Positions 30,205 to 38,932 of a DNA stretch of 64,000 nucleotides are shown piece after piece (position 1 is the first letter of the stretch; each line of letters opens with the position of its first letter). The notes under the pieces are model-generated. The model was given only the letters and a program-made list of their open reading frames with translations, was not told the origin of the DNA and made no database searches. The DNA lies in assembly GCF_000504305.1 (NCBI RefSeq), contig NZ_KI632512.1:4106675-4170674 (forward strand). Reading direction: 5' to 3'. Origin of the DNA: Nitratidesulfovibrio termitidis HI1. Its GTDB lineage: Bacteria; Desulfobacterota; Desulfovibrionia; Desulfovibrionales; Desulfovibrionaceae. A program made the translations under genes and the position numbers.

Positions 30205-31680
30205 ATGTTGTCGAAAATGGTGGCAGGCCTTACCGGGCGCTGGAATGCGCCGGGCGGGTACCGCGAGGTGCTCGGCATCAGCCTGCCGCTGGTGGCCAGC
30301 ATGGCCTCCACCACGGTCATGGAGTTCACCGACCGGCTGTTCCTGAGTCATTATTCGGTCGAGGCCATCGCGGCGGCCACACCGGCTGCGGTGGTGCATC
30401 TGCTGTTTCTGCTCACCTGCATGGGCATCACCGGCTATTCCGGGGTGTTCATTGCCCAGTACATCGGTTCCGGCGCGCCGCGGCGGGTGGGGGCGGCACT
30501 GTGGCAGGGCGTGTACATGGCGCTGTTCTTCGGCGCGGGCATGGGCCTGCTGTGGTACGCCGCGCCTGCCATCTTTGCCTTTGCCGGACATTCTCCGGGG
30601 GTGCAGACGGGCGAGGTGGCCTATTTCCGCATGCTCACGGCAGGGTCGGTGCTGCCGCTGGTCAACAGTTGTCTGGCCGGGTTCTTTACCGGGCAGGGCC
30701 GCACCCGCCCGGTGATGGTCGCCAACATGGTCGCCACGGCGGTGAACATTCCGTTGGACTACGCCCTGATATATGGTGCTTGGGGCCTGCCGGAAATGGG
30801 CATTGCCGGGGCGGGCCTGGCCACGGCCACCGGGTGGGGCGTGGGCACGCTGCTGTTCGTGTGGATGGTGTTCACCGCCCGTAATGAACGGTGCTACCGG
30901 GTGTGGAGCGGGCGCGGGTTCGAGCCGGAACTGTTCCGGCGCATGGCCCGCTACGGCCTGCCCAGCGGCATCAACGGGTTCGCCGAACTGTTCTCGGTGA
31001 CGTGGTTCGTGTTCCTGGTGGGTGAACTGGGCGAAACGGCGCTGGCCGCCACCAACATCACCTTTTCCATCAACATGGTGGCCTTTCTGCCCATGATAGG
31101 CATGAACATTGCCGTGGGCAGCATGGTGGGGCAGGCCATGGGGCGCGGCAGTCCCGTCGATGCCGAGCGGGTAACGTCCAGCACCCTGCACGTGGCCACG
31201 GCCTGGATGTTCGCGCTTTCCCTGCTGTTTTTCTGCGCGCCGGGCCCGCTGTACGGACTGTTTCTGGGCGGCGCGCACGACGCGGCCATGGCCGCGCAAC
31301 AGGCCGAAATCCGCGATCTCGGCGTGGTGTTGCTGCGCTTCGTGGCCGTGTACTGCCTGCTGGACGGGGTGACCATTGTCTACACCGGCGCGCTGAAGGG
31401 TGCGGGCGACACCTGGTTCGTCATGTGGAACATGCTGCTGGGCTGCCTGATCGGCCTGGTGCTGCCCACGCTGGCCCTGCGGGCCTCGGGCCTGATGACC
31501 CTGAACACGCTGTGGGCGACCTTCACCGCGTTCATTCTGTTGCTGGCCGTGATATCATGGCTGCGTTTTCGGCGCGGCGCATGGAAACGGCTGCAGTTGG
31601 TGGAGACGGCGCATCCGCTGCCCGATGCGCCCGATGCGCCCGATGGGTCCGCTGGCCCCGAAGACGAAGGAAAGGCCTGA
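30205..31680 (+). CDS. MATE-family efflux transporter
   Basis: 491 residues, 12 predicted membrane segments in two related halves. Each half starts with the family pattern (LGISLPLVASMASTTVMEFTD; YGLPSGINGFAELFSVTWFV) and carries the GQGRTRPVMVANM or GAGDTWFVMWNML loop. MATE proteins export cationic compounds with Na+ or H+. The start has a strong ACGGAGGATGG ribosome-binding site. A TTGACG element (30132) may be its -35 but the matching -10 is poor. The C-terminal 20 residues are Asp/Pro-rich. Confidence 0.9.
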   Translation: MLSKMVAGLTGRWNAPGGYREVLGISLPLVASMASTTVMEFTDRLFLSHYSVEAIAAATPAAVVHLLFLLTCMGITGYSGVFIAQYIGSGAPRRVGAALWQGVYMALFFGAGMGLLWYAAPAIFAFAGHSPGVQTGEVAYFRMLTAGSVLPLVNSCLAGFFTGQGRTRPVMVANMVATAVNIPLDYALIYGAWGLPEMGIAGAGLATATGWGVGTLLFVWMVFTARNERCYRVWSGRGFEPELFRRMARYGLPSGINGFAELFSVTWFVFLVGELGETALAATNITFSINMVAFLPMIGMNIAVGSMVGQAMGRGSPVDAERVTSSTLHVATAWMFALSLLFFCAPGPLYGLFLGGAHDAAMAAQQAEIRDLGVVLLRFVAVYCLLDGVTIVYTGALKGAGDTWFVMWNMLLGCLIGLVLPTLALRASGLMTLNTLWATFTAFILLLAVISWLRFRRGAWKRLQLVETAHPLPDAPDAPDGSAGPEDEGKA

Positions 31681-31730
31681 TTCGATCTGATCCGGTCTGA
31701 TTCGGTATGATTCGATCTGATGCGATCCGG
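31681..31730 (+). repeat. Short direct repeats of gatctgat/ggtctgat
   Basis: Four to five imperfect units (cgatctgat, cggtctgat, cggtatgat, cgatctgat) immediately after the MATE stop. No function is suggested. Confidence 0.5.
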
Positions 31731-31805
31731 GGCGGCATGGGGCAACAGGCCTCGCGCCTTTATCCTTTCCCGGCGGGCATGTGGTAGCCGGAAAATACGA
31801 AGCAA

Positions 31806-31837
31806 AACGGCCGCGCGGCAATTACCGCGCGGCCGTT
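31806..31837. terminator. Terminator between convergent MATE and thiamine-binding genes
   Basis: A perfect 13-bp stem aacggccgcgcgg / ccgcgcggccgtt with a 6-base loop. On the minus strand it is followed by TTTTGCTT, so it best suits the minus-strand gene at 31872 but can serve both. Confidence 0.75.
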
Positions 31838-31871
31838 GTCGTTCACGAAGGGCGAATTTCGGGCTCTGGTC

Positions 31872-32174
31872 TCAGCTTTCGGCCAGCCTTGCCTCCACGG
31901 AGGCCACCTTGCCCGCCATGCGGCCCACGGGGCCTTTGCGCAGGTCCACCTTCAGGGTCATGTACACCCGGTCGCAGTCCGCTTCCAGCGCGGCCAGGCA
32001 ACGGTCGGCCACCTGCATGACCTCGGCCCGCCCGCCTTCGATGGTGGTGCCCATGGGACCCAACTGGTACGGCAGGCCGCTCTCCTGAATGACCGACAGC
32101 ACGCGGGCCACCCACTGGCTGACGCTGGCGCCCTTGTCCATGGGAAAGACGGCGATTTCGGCAAGAACGCTCAT
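31872..32174 (-). CDS. MTH1187 family thiamine-binding protein
   Basis: 100 residues with the family pattern: VLAEIAVFPMDKGASVSQWV at the N-terminus, YQLGPMGTTIEG in the middle and VYMTLKVDLRKG near the end. Members form a ferredoxin-like fold and some bind thiamine in the cytoplasm; the cellular role is uncertain. It lies 33 bases downstream of the Maf-like gene and may be co-transcribed. Confidence 0.85.
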   Translation of the reverse strand: MSVLAEIAVFPMDKGASVSQWVARVLSVIQESGLPYQLGPMGTTIEGGRAEVMQVADRCLAALEADCDRVYMTLKVDLRKGPVGRMAGKVASVEARLAES

Positions 32175-32207
32175 GGTGTCTCCGCGCGGTTGTTGATTGG
32201 CCGGACG

Positions 32208-33989
32208 TTACGCGGCCTGCTGGCTCGCGCTGGTCATCACTTCGTCGATGCGTCGGATCTTGTCCAGCACCCGTCGTGCGATCTGCCGGAATTCCGTCAT
32301 CTGGGGCAGGCCGAACCTGTCGCGCCCGTGCACCAGCCCGGAAACATCCATGATCTCGTTGTACAGGTACGGCGTGCAGATGGGATCCTGCCGCAGGAAG
32401 AAGTGCACCCGGCCCAGCATTTCGACGATTTCCGCGCCGTGGCGTTCCGGCTTGCGGAACAGCGTTTCCAGCCGTTTCTGCGCATTGCGCAGCGAGGTGC
32501 GCCACTGCGGCAGGCGCGGGGCGAACAGGGGCTGCTCGCACGGGGTCATGGCCGCGTCCAGGCGCTGGCGGAACCCGGCCAGAATGTCGGCGTGCCCCAT
32601 CACGTTGCCGCCTGCACTGTCGCCGTCCACCGGGAGCGGCAGTTCACGGTCGATATCCTCGGGCGTGATGTCCCGCGCGCCCCGGATCAGCGCCCCGCCG
32701 CCGTACAGGTTCACCACGTCCAGTTGCAGGGTGCGGATGTCCTGTTCCATGTCGCGCAGGGCCGTGGCGTAGGGCAGGGTGGAGCGCACCGGTCCGTCGC
32801 GGCCCGGCAGGTCCAGCGTGCCCACGGTGATGGCGGCGGCATGGTGCCCGGCGGCGTGCGACGTTTCACCCCGCCAGCCGAAGTCCTGCCCGGCCAGCAC
32901 CATGCGTCCCGCGCCCATCCAGTGCAGCAGGCGCAGCAGGGCCACGCTGACGTTGCCCGCCGCATCCAGCACCAGATCGTCCTTGCCCGCGATGAAGGTG
33001 GCCATGCCGCCCACGGTCCACAGCGGCAGGGTGGGGCCGGGGTAACGGCGCACCACTTCGGGCTGGACCTTGGTGGAATAGATCAGCGGCACGTGGCGGG
33101 CCCATTCCGGGTCCAGCCGGTCGTAGACGCGGAAGATGCCGTCGCTGTAGTCGATGCACAGGGCGAGGTCGGGGTGGATGCCCACGGCCTGCATGGCGGG
33201 CAGGGTTTGCAGTGCCGCCGTGACCAGCGCCCGGTCGGCCAGCCGGGCCACGGCAGGGGCCGATGCGGCCAGCGAAGGCCCGGCGCCCGCGACGACGGCG
33301 GGCAGTCCGTCCAGCGCGCCGCGCAGCGACTTCATGTCGCCGTCGGCCAGGGCGCGGCGGAAGTTGGAAAGCTCGTTGCCCACCATCACGTCCTGGGCGC
33401 GGCGCAGGGTGGAAAGTTCCACCGACAGGGCGTCCAGCTGCTCGCGGCAGATGCGGACCCAGTGGGCATAGGCGGGGCCGATCTGCTGGCTGGCCAGGTC
33501 GGCCTGCAGCAGGATGCGCCCGAACAGGAATTGCTTGTCGCAGCCCCGGATGGCGGCCACCAGCGCGTCGAAGCTGGGCTCCACGAAGGTCAGCCGACCC
33601 GACTCGATGAACGGACGGTAATCCGTCAGCCCCAGGCACAGGCTGAGCATGGCCGGGTCCGGCTCCACCACCAGCAGCCGGTGGCGGGGCGGCGTCTTTT
33701 CCAGCATGTGGTTGATGCCGTAGCCCAGGTTGGCCCCCACTATGATGGTGGCCGAACGCTCCGCCTGCTCCGTCGGGGGCCATGACCGGTAGGCGAAGTG
33801 GGGCGGAAAGGCGTCAAACAACCGACGACCGTCCTCCAGTTCAACGTCCAGCATGTTCCAGCGGTTCAGGCGCAGGCGAGGGGCCAGCGCTTCGGGCGCG
33901 GGAGCGTGTGCGGCCAGCCACGCGGCCACCTGGGGCTGTGCGGCGGTCAGGGCCTTGGTGTTGTCGGCGAGGAATTGGGTGTGGTTCAT
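32208..33989 (-). CDS. Maf-like (DUF115 / MptE-like) protein
   Basis: 593 residues. The central part has the motility-associated factor / DUF115 pattern: AVVAGAGPSLAASA near residue 235, IHPDLALCIDYSDG, and LAGQDFGWRGETSHAAGHH near 366. Maf proteins glycosylate flagellin with nonulosonic acids in polar-flagellated bacteria; DUF115 also covers pterin pyrophosphokinases. No flagellin or nonulosonate gene is in the window, so the substrate is open. The N-terminal 200 residues include a Rossmann-like stretch (TIIVGANLGYGINHML; LLVVEPDPAM). The start at 33989 was chosen over an earlier ATG because it removes a poorly supported extension. Confidence 0.78.
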   Translation of the reverse strand: MNHTQFLADNTKALTAAQPQVAAWLAAHAPAPEALAPRLRLNRWNMLDVELEDGRRLFDAFPPHFAYRSWPPTEQAERSATIIVGANLGYGINHMLEKTPPRHRLLVVEPDPAMLSLCLGLTDYRPFIESGRLTFVEPSFDALVAAIRGCDKQFLFGRILLQADLASQQIGPAYAHWVRICREQLDALSVELSTLRRAQDVMVGNELSNFRRALADGDMKSLRGALDGLPAVVAGAGPSLAASAPAVARLADRALVTAALQTLPAMQAVGIHPDLALCIDYSDGIFRVYDRLDPEWARHVPLIYSTKVQPEVVRRYPGPTLPLWTVGGMATFIAGKDDLVLDAAGNVSVALLRLLHWMGAGRMVLAGQDFGWRGETSHAAGHHAAAITVGTLDLPGRDGPVRSTLPYATALRDMEQDIRTLQLDVVNLYGGGALIRGARDITPEDIDRELPLPVDGDSAGGNVMGHADILAGFRQRLDAAMTPCEQPLFAPRLPQWRTSLRNAQKRLETLFRKPERHGAEIVEMLGRVHFFLRQDPICTPYLYNEIMDVSGLVHGRDRFGLPQMTEFRQIARRVLDKIRRIDEVMTSASQQAA

Positions 33990-34178
33990 GGGCCTGCCCA
34001 TGCATGATGCATGCCGTGCGAGAGGTTGTGGCGGCCAATATGCACGGGGATGCCGCACGTGGGGTGCCATACGGTAGGACGGCAGGCCGGGCCGGGAAAC
34101 AGTCCGCCCCCTTGGCGCGGTGCGCGAAGGGGGCGGTGATAGGGTGCAAGGGGCGTGGCGTGGAATGGTTGGAACGGC

Positions 34179-37100
34179 CTATGGTGCGGTGGTTCCCGAT
34201 TCCGTTGCCGTCGGAACTGTGGGGGGCACCGGTTCGGCGGGTGTTGCCGGGTCCGTGGGCAGCGGCGGCACCGTGATGGGACCATCCAGCGTTTCCGGGG
34301 CCTTTCGCAGGGGGGCCTTGTAAGTGGGCGTGCTGTCCGCCGGGCTGTCCACCCCGTCGGGAAGGACAGTGGCAGCCGGGGGAACGGGAACAATGGGGCC
34401 GTCCAACGTTTCCGGTGCGGTGCGCCGTACGGGTTTATACGGCACCAGGCTCCCTTTCGCGGTGTCAGTGGGAACTGTGGTGTCCGTGGGTGCCGGAGGG
34501 GCCGGGGTGGCGGATTCCGCAGGTGTGACCGGCATGGTGGATTCCGTTGCCGGGGACGCCACTTCCGGCGTCGCGGAGGACATCGGTGACTCCACAGGCT
34601 CCGGCAGGGCCGGGATTTCCGGAGCGGCGACCGGCGCACGAACTTCACCGCCCGCGTCATGCGGTGCAGTGGGGGGCTCGGCAGGGGGCATGGCAGGGGG
34701 CACGGCAGGTGCAGACTGCACAGGCACGGGAACCGATTCCGGCGTGGGAACGGGGGCTGGCGCCGGGGCCACTGGTTCCTGCGGGGCCGGTTCAAGCTGA
34801 ACCGGTTCGGTGCTCGGGGGGTGGGGAACCTGTTCCGTTGGGATCAGGTCTGCCGGAGGTGTAACGGGTTGCATTCCAGGAGACACCGTCGCGGGTGCAG
34901 TCGATTCCGGGGCCGGGACGGCAGGCATGACGGGAGGTTCGGCAGGCATTGGCGTTGCGCCATCGCCAGTGCCCAGGCTTTCTGCAGGCAGACCTTCCGT
35001 GGCGGCGTCCTGGGGCCCGGCGGGCGCGGGGCTGGTTTCGGTCCCGGCAGGTGGCGCGATGCGGATGGTCAGATCCGGCACGGGCGTCGGGGCGGGGGCC
35101 GTCACCGCAGGCTTGGCCGGTGCGGGCGGCGTGACCACGGGCATGGGCGTGGTATCACGTGCGGGCACGAATGGCCCCTTGGGCTGTTCCGCCGCCGTTG
35201 CCGCGCCGATGGATTTGGCATCGCGGCCCACCAGGATGGCGCGGGTTTCCCACGGGTTCAGGTGCAGTACCATGCGGCCCCCCTCCAGCGGCAGGGGGGT
35301 GCCTTCCTCCAGGTCCACGGCGGGGTTGCCCGCGCCGAACAGTTCCAGAAGTCTGGGCGTGGCGGCCATGTCCAGGCGTTCGGTCACGGCCTCGCGTCCG
35401 AAGTTGGTGACGGCCACCACCATGCCGCGCCCGCCGGGCAGTTCCACGGCCAGGGCGATGCTGCCACGCCCTTGCGTGCGCAGGCGTGCTGCCACGCGCC
35501 CGGCGGCGATGCCGGTGCGTTCGCGCATGGCGGTGATGGCGTGCACCCCGTTGAGGAAGGAGTGCGGGTCGAGCAACTGTTCGTCGGGCGTAGGGTAGGC
35601 CACCGGGGCGCGGGGCATGCCCTGCCTGGTCAGCACGGTGGTACGGGCGGTGCGGTACAGGGCGTACGCGCCGCGCGGGGCCAGCGCCGGGTCCCAGCGG
35701 TCCTCGGAATCGGCCATGACGTGCCAGTCCAGCGGCAGGGCGCCCGCCAGGTCCTGCCCGTGCAGCACCAACAGGCCCGGCTGCATGGCCTTGAAGAAGA
35801 CCAGGGCCAGATGCCCCCGGCGGATCGTTTCGCGTGCGTCGGCCCTGGCCGCGTCGGCATGGCTGAAACCCGCGCCCAGTGCGGCAAGGCCCGCACCGGT
35901 GACGGGCAGCATGTCGCCCGCCCCGCCCAAAGGCATGGTGGACGCCCACAGGGATGCGCGCGTGCGCATGGTCGTGCGCATGTCGTCCGCCAGGGCGGCA
36001 TCACCCGCCACCGAGCCGGGCGGCAGCATGCCGGGGGCCAGTTGCGGCAGGGCGTAGTCCACGCCGTCCGGGCCGGGAGTGGCGTGCACCAGACGGCGCA
36101 TGTCGATGCCAAGGCGCAGGGCGTCGTCCAGCAGGGCACGCAGGGGGCGCGCATCGCCGGTAAGCAGGGCATGCTCTGCGGCGGGACTGGTGACGGTGTC
36201 TTCGGCCACGTCGGCGGATTCGTGCAGGGTGCGGGCCAGCAGCGGCAGGGGCAGCCGGTCGCGCTGCCATGCCCACCCGCCGTAGCGGCGGGTTTCGCGG
36301 CCCAGGGACAGGGCGGCGGTGGGCGCGGGTTCCAGCCCAGGGGCATGGCCGGGGTCGCCCTGATTGCCCTGATTGCCGAAGACGGCGCGGGGCAGCGGGT
36401 CCAGCCCGGTCAGGGGTTCCACCCGGAAGCCTGCCAGGGCCATGCCGCGCAAGCCGATCTGCTGGATGATGCTGGAAGACAGGATGCGCCGCGCGGCGGC
36501 GGAAGGGTCGTCCCAGTGCAGCACGGGCATGTCGTAACGCTCTGCATGGCGGTAGGCCCAGCGGCGCAGGGTGCCGTCGGCCCCGCGCACTTCGCCGGTG
36601 ATGGCCCAGCCGCCGGGGCGCGCCCAAGCCAGCAGGTCGCGCGAGAGGGATGCGGGCAGCAGTCCCTTTTCCGCCAGCAGGTCGTGCTGGGCGCGGGTGA
36701 GCGGGCGGGCCTGCCATTCCGTTGCGCTGGCGGGTAGGTACGGCCACAGGTCGCGCGGAATTTCCACCATGCAGTAAGCGCCGGGGTATTCACGCACGTT
36801 GCGCGCGGCCAGAAAGAAGTCCGGCCCCATGCCGGTGGCGGCGGGGATGATGTCGGTGCCCAGCAGCATGCGGCTGTTGTCGGTCAGACGGCGCAGGCGC
36901 AGGAATTCGTCGTCGTTGCCCGCCGCCTCGGAAAAGCCGTGCTGGATGGTGTCGTCACCGGTCAGGGTGGCGCTGCGGTCGTATGCCCAGATGGCCCCGG
37001 CGCCGCCGGATGGGGCAACGTACAGGCCGCGCGCGCCCGTGCGGCGCAGCAGTTCCTGCGCTCTCGGCTGGGCCAGGATGGCGAAGGCCGAGGGCGTGCC

Positions 37101-37538
37101 GTCGGCGATGAGCGCCATGGGATGCACCAGCAGCCAGGTATCTGCGGCACGCAGCAGGTTTTCCGGGTCGGGCGGCAGTGAGGGAGAACGCCAGCCCAAC
37201 TGGCTGCCGGACACCACGCGCGCAAGTTCCGAACCGGAACCCAGCAGCGACTGCTTTTCCAGCCACTGCATGTAGCCGGGGTCCGCCCGGGTGACCGAGG
37301 GGCCCTGCGGCAGCAGCAGTGACTTCTGTTTGGCCGGGGGGGAGCCGCACCCGGTCAGGAGCAGGCTGAGGGTCAGGCACAGGACGAGGTTCAGGGCTCG
37401 GGACATGGCCGGGCGGGGGGGCAATATGGCTGCATGCCGGTGCGCGGCGGCGGCGCGCGGCAGGCCGGATGGCAGGTGGAATGCGGGCAGACTGCGGAGC
37501 ATGAGGGCAATGGTGCGGAGCACGGCGCGGTTCGGCAT
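34179..37538 (-). CDS. Large lipoprotein with degenerate GH13 (trehalose-synthase-like) fold and Pro-rich tail
   Basis: 1119 residues from this start. A hydrophobic segment ends in the lipobox LLLTGC (Cys64). Residues about 100-790 follow the layout of trehalose synthase / alpha-amylase (GH13): an opening ADTWLLVHPMAL strand, LRRTGARGLYVAPSG, DDEFLRLRRLTDNSRMLLGT, a region II-like ALAGFRVEPLTG near 373, PGLLVLHGQDLAG and a C-terminal beta domain. The usual region I Asn-His and region II nucleophile Asp are not visible, so it is probably catalytically inactive. The last about 325 residues are Pro/Ala/Thr/Glu-rich and hold two copies of APETLDGPI. The start at 37538 has AAGGAGA and a promoter; the ATG at 37406 would give a textbook signal peptide but lacks a ribosome-binding site. 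The GH13 link is inference. Confidence 0.72.
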   Translation of the reverse strand: MPNRAVLRTIALMLRSLPAFHLPSGLPRAAAAHRHAAILPPRPAMSRALNLVLCLTLSLLLTGCGSPPAKQKSLLLPQGPSVTRADPGYMQWLEKQSLLGSGSELARVVSGSQLGWRSPSLPPDPENLLRAADTWLLVHPMALIADGTPSAFAILAQPRAQELLRRTGARGLYVAPSGGAGAIWAYDRSATLTGDDTIQHGFSEAAGNDDEFLRLRRLTDNSRMLLGTDIIPAATGMGPDFFLAARNVREYPGAYCMVEIPRDLWPYLPASATEWQARPLTRAQHDLLAEKGLLPASLSRDLLAWARPGGWAITGEVRGADGTLRRWAYRHAERYDMPVLHWDDPSAAARRILSSSIIQQIGLRGMALAGFRVEPLTGLDPLPRAVFGNQGNQGDPGHAPGLEPAPTAALSLGRETRRYGGWAWQRDRLPLPLLARTLHESADVAEDTVTSPAAEHALLTGDARPLRALLDDALRLGIDMRRLVHATPGPDGVDYALPQLAPGMLPPGSVAGDAALADDMRTTMRTRASLWASTMPLGGAGDMLPVTGAGLAALGAGFSHADAARADARETIRRGHLALVFFKAMQPGLLVLHGQDLAGALPLDWHVMADSEDRWDPALAPRGAYALYRTARTTVLTRQGMPRAPVAYPTPDEQLLDPHSFLNGVHAITAMRERTGIAAGRVAARLRTQGRGSIALAVELPGGRGMVVAVTNFGREAVTERLDMAATPRLLELFGAGNPAVDLEEGTPLPLEGGRMVLHLNPWETRAILVGRDAKSIGAATAAEQPKGPFVPARDTTPMPVVTPPAPAKPAVTAPAPTPVPDLTIRIAPPAGTETSPAPAGPQDAATEGLPAESLGTGDGATPMPAEPPVMPAVPAPESTAPATVSPGMQPVTPPADLIPTEQVPHPPSTEPVQLEPAPQEPVAPAPAPVPTPESVPVPVQSAPAVPPAMPPAEPPTAPHDAGGEVRAPVAAPEIPALPEPVESPMSSATPEVASPATESTMPVTPAESATPAPPAPTDTTVPTDTAKGSLVPYKPVRRTAPETLDGPIVPVPPAATVLPDGVDSPADSTPTYKAPLRKAPETLDGPITVPPLPTDPATPAEPVPPTVPTATESGTTAP

Positions 37539-37560
37539 GCGAGTCTCCTTTATCATGCCG

Positions 37561-37589
37561 ACATTACAGGGGACAGGGGGGACTGTCAA
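37561..37589 (-). promoter_or_regulatory. Candidate sigma-70 promoter of the large lipoprotein gene
   Basis: On the minus strand a perfect -35 TTGACA (37584-37589) and -10 TAATGT (37561-37566) are separated by 17 bases. The predicted start lies about 15 bases before the ATG at 37538, with AAGGAG in the leader, which supports that start codon. Confidence 0.5.
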
Positions 37590-37696
37590 AGGCGGTATTG
37601 CGGCCATGCCACGCCATTTTTGCTTTACACGCGGCGTGAAGCGGGGCAAACCGGCACCTGTGGCCATTCGGGCCACGGAGTACAGGGAGGACCTTC

Positions 37697-38521
37697 ATGC
37701 CGTTTTTCGAAGTGGACGCGCAGAAATGCAAGCGCGACAACATCTGTATTGACGAATGCCCCATCCGCATCCTGATCGCCGACAAGGAAACGGGCGTGGC
37801 CAAGATGCGCCAGGGGGCCGAGGATGCCTGCATCCGCTGCGGCCATTGCGTGGCCGTCTGTCCGAGCGGGGCGGTGCGCCTTGAGGGCATGCCCTTTGAC
37901 GAATTTGCCCCGGTACGCCGCGAACTGGCCATAGAGGCCGACGCGGGGGAACAGTTCCTGCGCGGGCGCCGCTCCATCCGCACCTTCAAGGAACAGCCGG
38001 TGGAGCACGACGTGCTGGTCCGGATCATGGACACCGTGCGCTGGGCTCCCACCGCCAGCCACCGCCAGCCGGTGCGCTGGGTGATGGTGGAAGACCCGGC
38101 CCGCACCCGTGAAATCGCCAGCCTGATCATCGACTGGATGATGTACCTGCGCGAGCACGATCCGGAAACCGCCAAGCGCCACAACGTGGCCGGGCTGATC
38201 GCCGGGTCGCGCAAGGGCGTGGACCTGGTGCTGCGCGGCGCGCCGCACATCGCCGTGGCCTGCTGCGACGGCGCGGCCACCTGGCCCGCCGTTGATTCGG
38301 CCATCGCCCTCACCTATCTGGAACTGGCCGCCCATGCCCACGGCGTGGCTGCCTGCTGGGGCGGTTATTTCACCTACGCGGCCAATGCCTACGCGCCCCT
38401 GCGCGAACTGCTGGGCCTTGGCGAGGACGACCGGGTACAGGGCGCGCAGATGCTGGGGTATGCGAAGTACCGATACAAGCGTATTCCGTGGCGGAAGCCG
38501 CTCCCCGTCACCTGGAAGTAG
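37697..38521 (+). CDS. Nitroreductase with N-terminal 2[4Fe-4S] ferredoxin domain
   Basis: 274 residues. The first about 65 residues carry two iron-sulfur cluster motifs (CKRDNICIDECP and CIRCGHCVAVCP). The rest is an FMN-binding nitroreductase domain: GRRSIRTFKEQPV (FMN phosphate site), APTASHRQP and AWGGYFTYA-type helix (ACWGGYFTYAAN). Such fusions are common in strict anaerobes and pass electrons from ferredoxin to FMN; the physiological substrate is unknown. It has an AGGGAGGA ribosome-binding site, is divergent from the large lipoprotein gene, and is followed by a terminator. Confidence 0.9.
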   Translation: MPFFEVDAQKCKRDNICIDECPIRILIADKETGVAKMRQGAEDACIRCGHCVAVCPSGAVRLEGMPFDEFAPVRRELAIEADAGEQFLRGRRSIRTFKEQPVEHDVLVRIMDTVRWAPTASHRQPVRWVMVEDPARTREIASLIIDWMMYLREHDPETAKRHNVAGLIAGSRKGVDLVLRGAPHIAVACCDGAATWPAVDSAIALTYLELAAHAHGVAACWGGYFTYAANAYAPLRELLGLGEDDRVQGAQMLGYAKYRYKRIPWRKPLPVTWK

Positions 38522-38558
38522 CCCCCGCGGTCTGGCCGCGCGGATCGTGGGCGATGGC

Positions 38559-38645
38559 GGCGTCAAACGCCATTTCCGCTCCGGGTCATGTACGGTAAGA
38601 GTACACTCCCCATCGCGGAAATGGCGTTTTCCTTGCCCTCGCCGC
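38559..38645 (-). repeat. Family A palindromic repeat (inverted copy)
   Basis: A perfect 15-bp outer stem aaacgccatttccgc (38565-38579) / gcggaaatggcgttt (38615-38629) encloses, on the minus strand, gggagtgtactcttaccgtacatgacccgg. It is flanked by ggcaaggaaaac and gtttgacgcc as in the copy at 38822, but the stem sequence is entirely different, meaning the two arms covary. Confidence 0.75.
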
Positions 38646-38705
38646 ACGCTGCGCACGGCCAGGAAGCCTTGAAGTGATGAGCTGTTAGAAAGAATGAAGA
38701 AATGA

Positions 38706-38746
38706 AACCGCCCCGACCGGAATCCTGGTCGGGGCGGTTGTTTTTT
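38706..38746 (+). terminator. Rho-independent terminator of the nitroreductase gene
   Basis: aaccgccccgacc pairs perfectly with ggtcggggcggtt (13 bp, 8-base loop), followed by gtttttt. It lies in the 411-base gap between the nitroreductase and the convergent chemoreceptor gene, between two family A repeats. Confidence 0.85.
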
Positions 38747-38821
38747 GGGAGGAGGAAGGGAGAGCATACTCTTTTCATTTGCCTTCAGGCATGGTCGGCA
38801 GGCGGAGCGATGTTGTCCGAG

Positions 38822-38898
38822 GACAAGGAAAACGGCGATGCAGCGAGGGGAGTGTACTCTTTGGTACATGACCCGAGCGGCATCGCCGTTTGACGCAG
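38822..38898 (+). repeat. Family A palindromic repeat
   Basis: A perfect 12-bp outer stem aaacggcgatgc (38830-38841) / gcatcgccgttt (38880-38891) around gcgaggggagtgtactctttggtacatgacccga. The flanks are ggacaaggaaaac and gtttgacgc. A partial core (gagcatactcttttcattt) lies just before it, at 38763. It is only 177 bases from the oppositely oriented copy at 38559. Confidence 0.75.
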
Positions 38899-38932
38899 GC
38901 ATCGGGCAAGAGCGCCCGCATGACGGCCATGC

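Noticed and set aside
34659..36737. Long plus-strand frames opposite the large lipoprotein gene
   Set aside because: They mirror the lipoprotein codons; they lack a ribosome-binding site and domain signatures.
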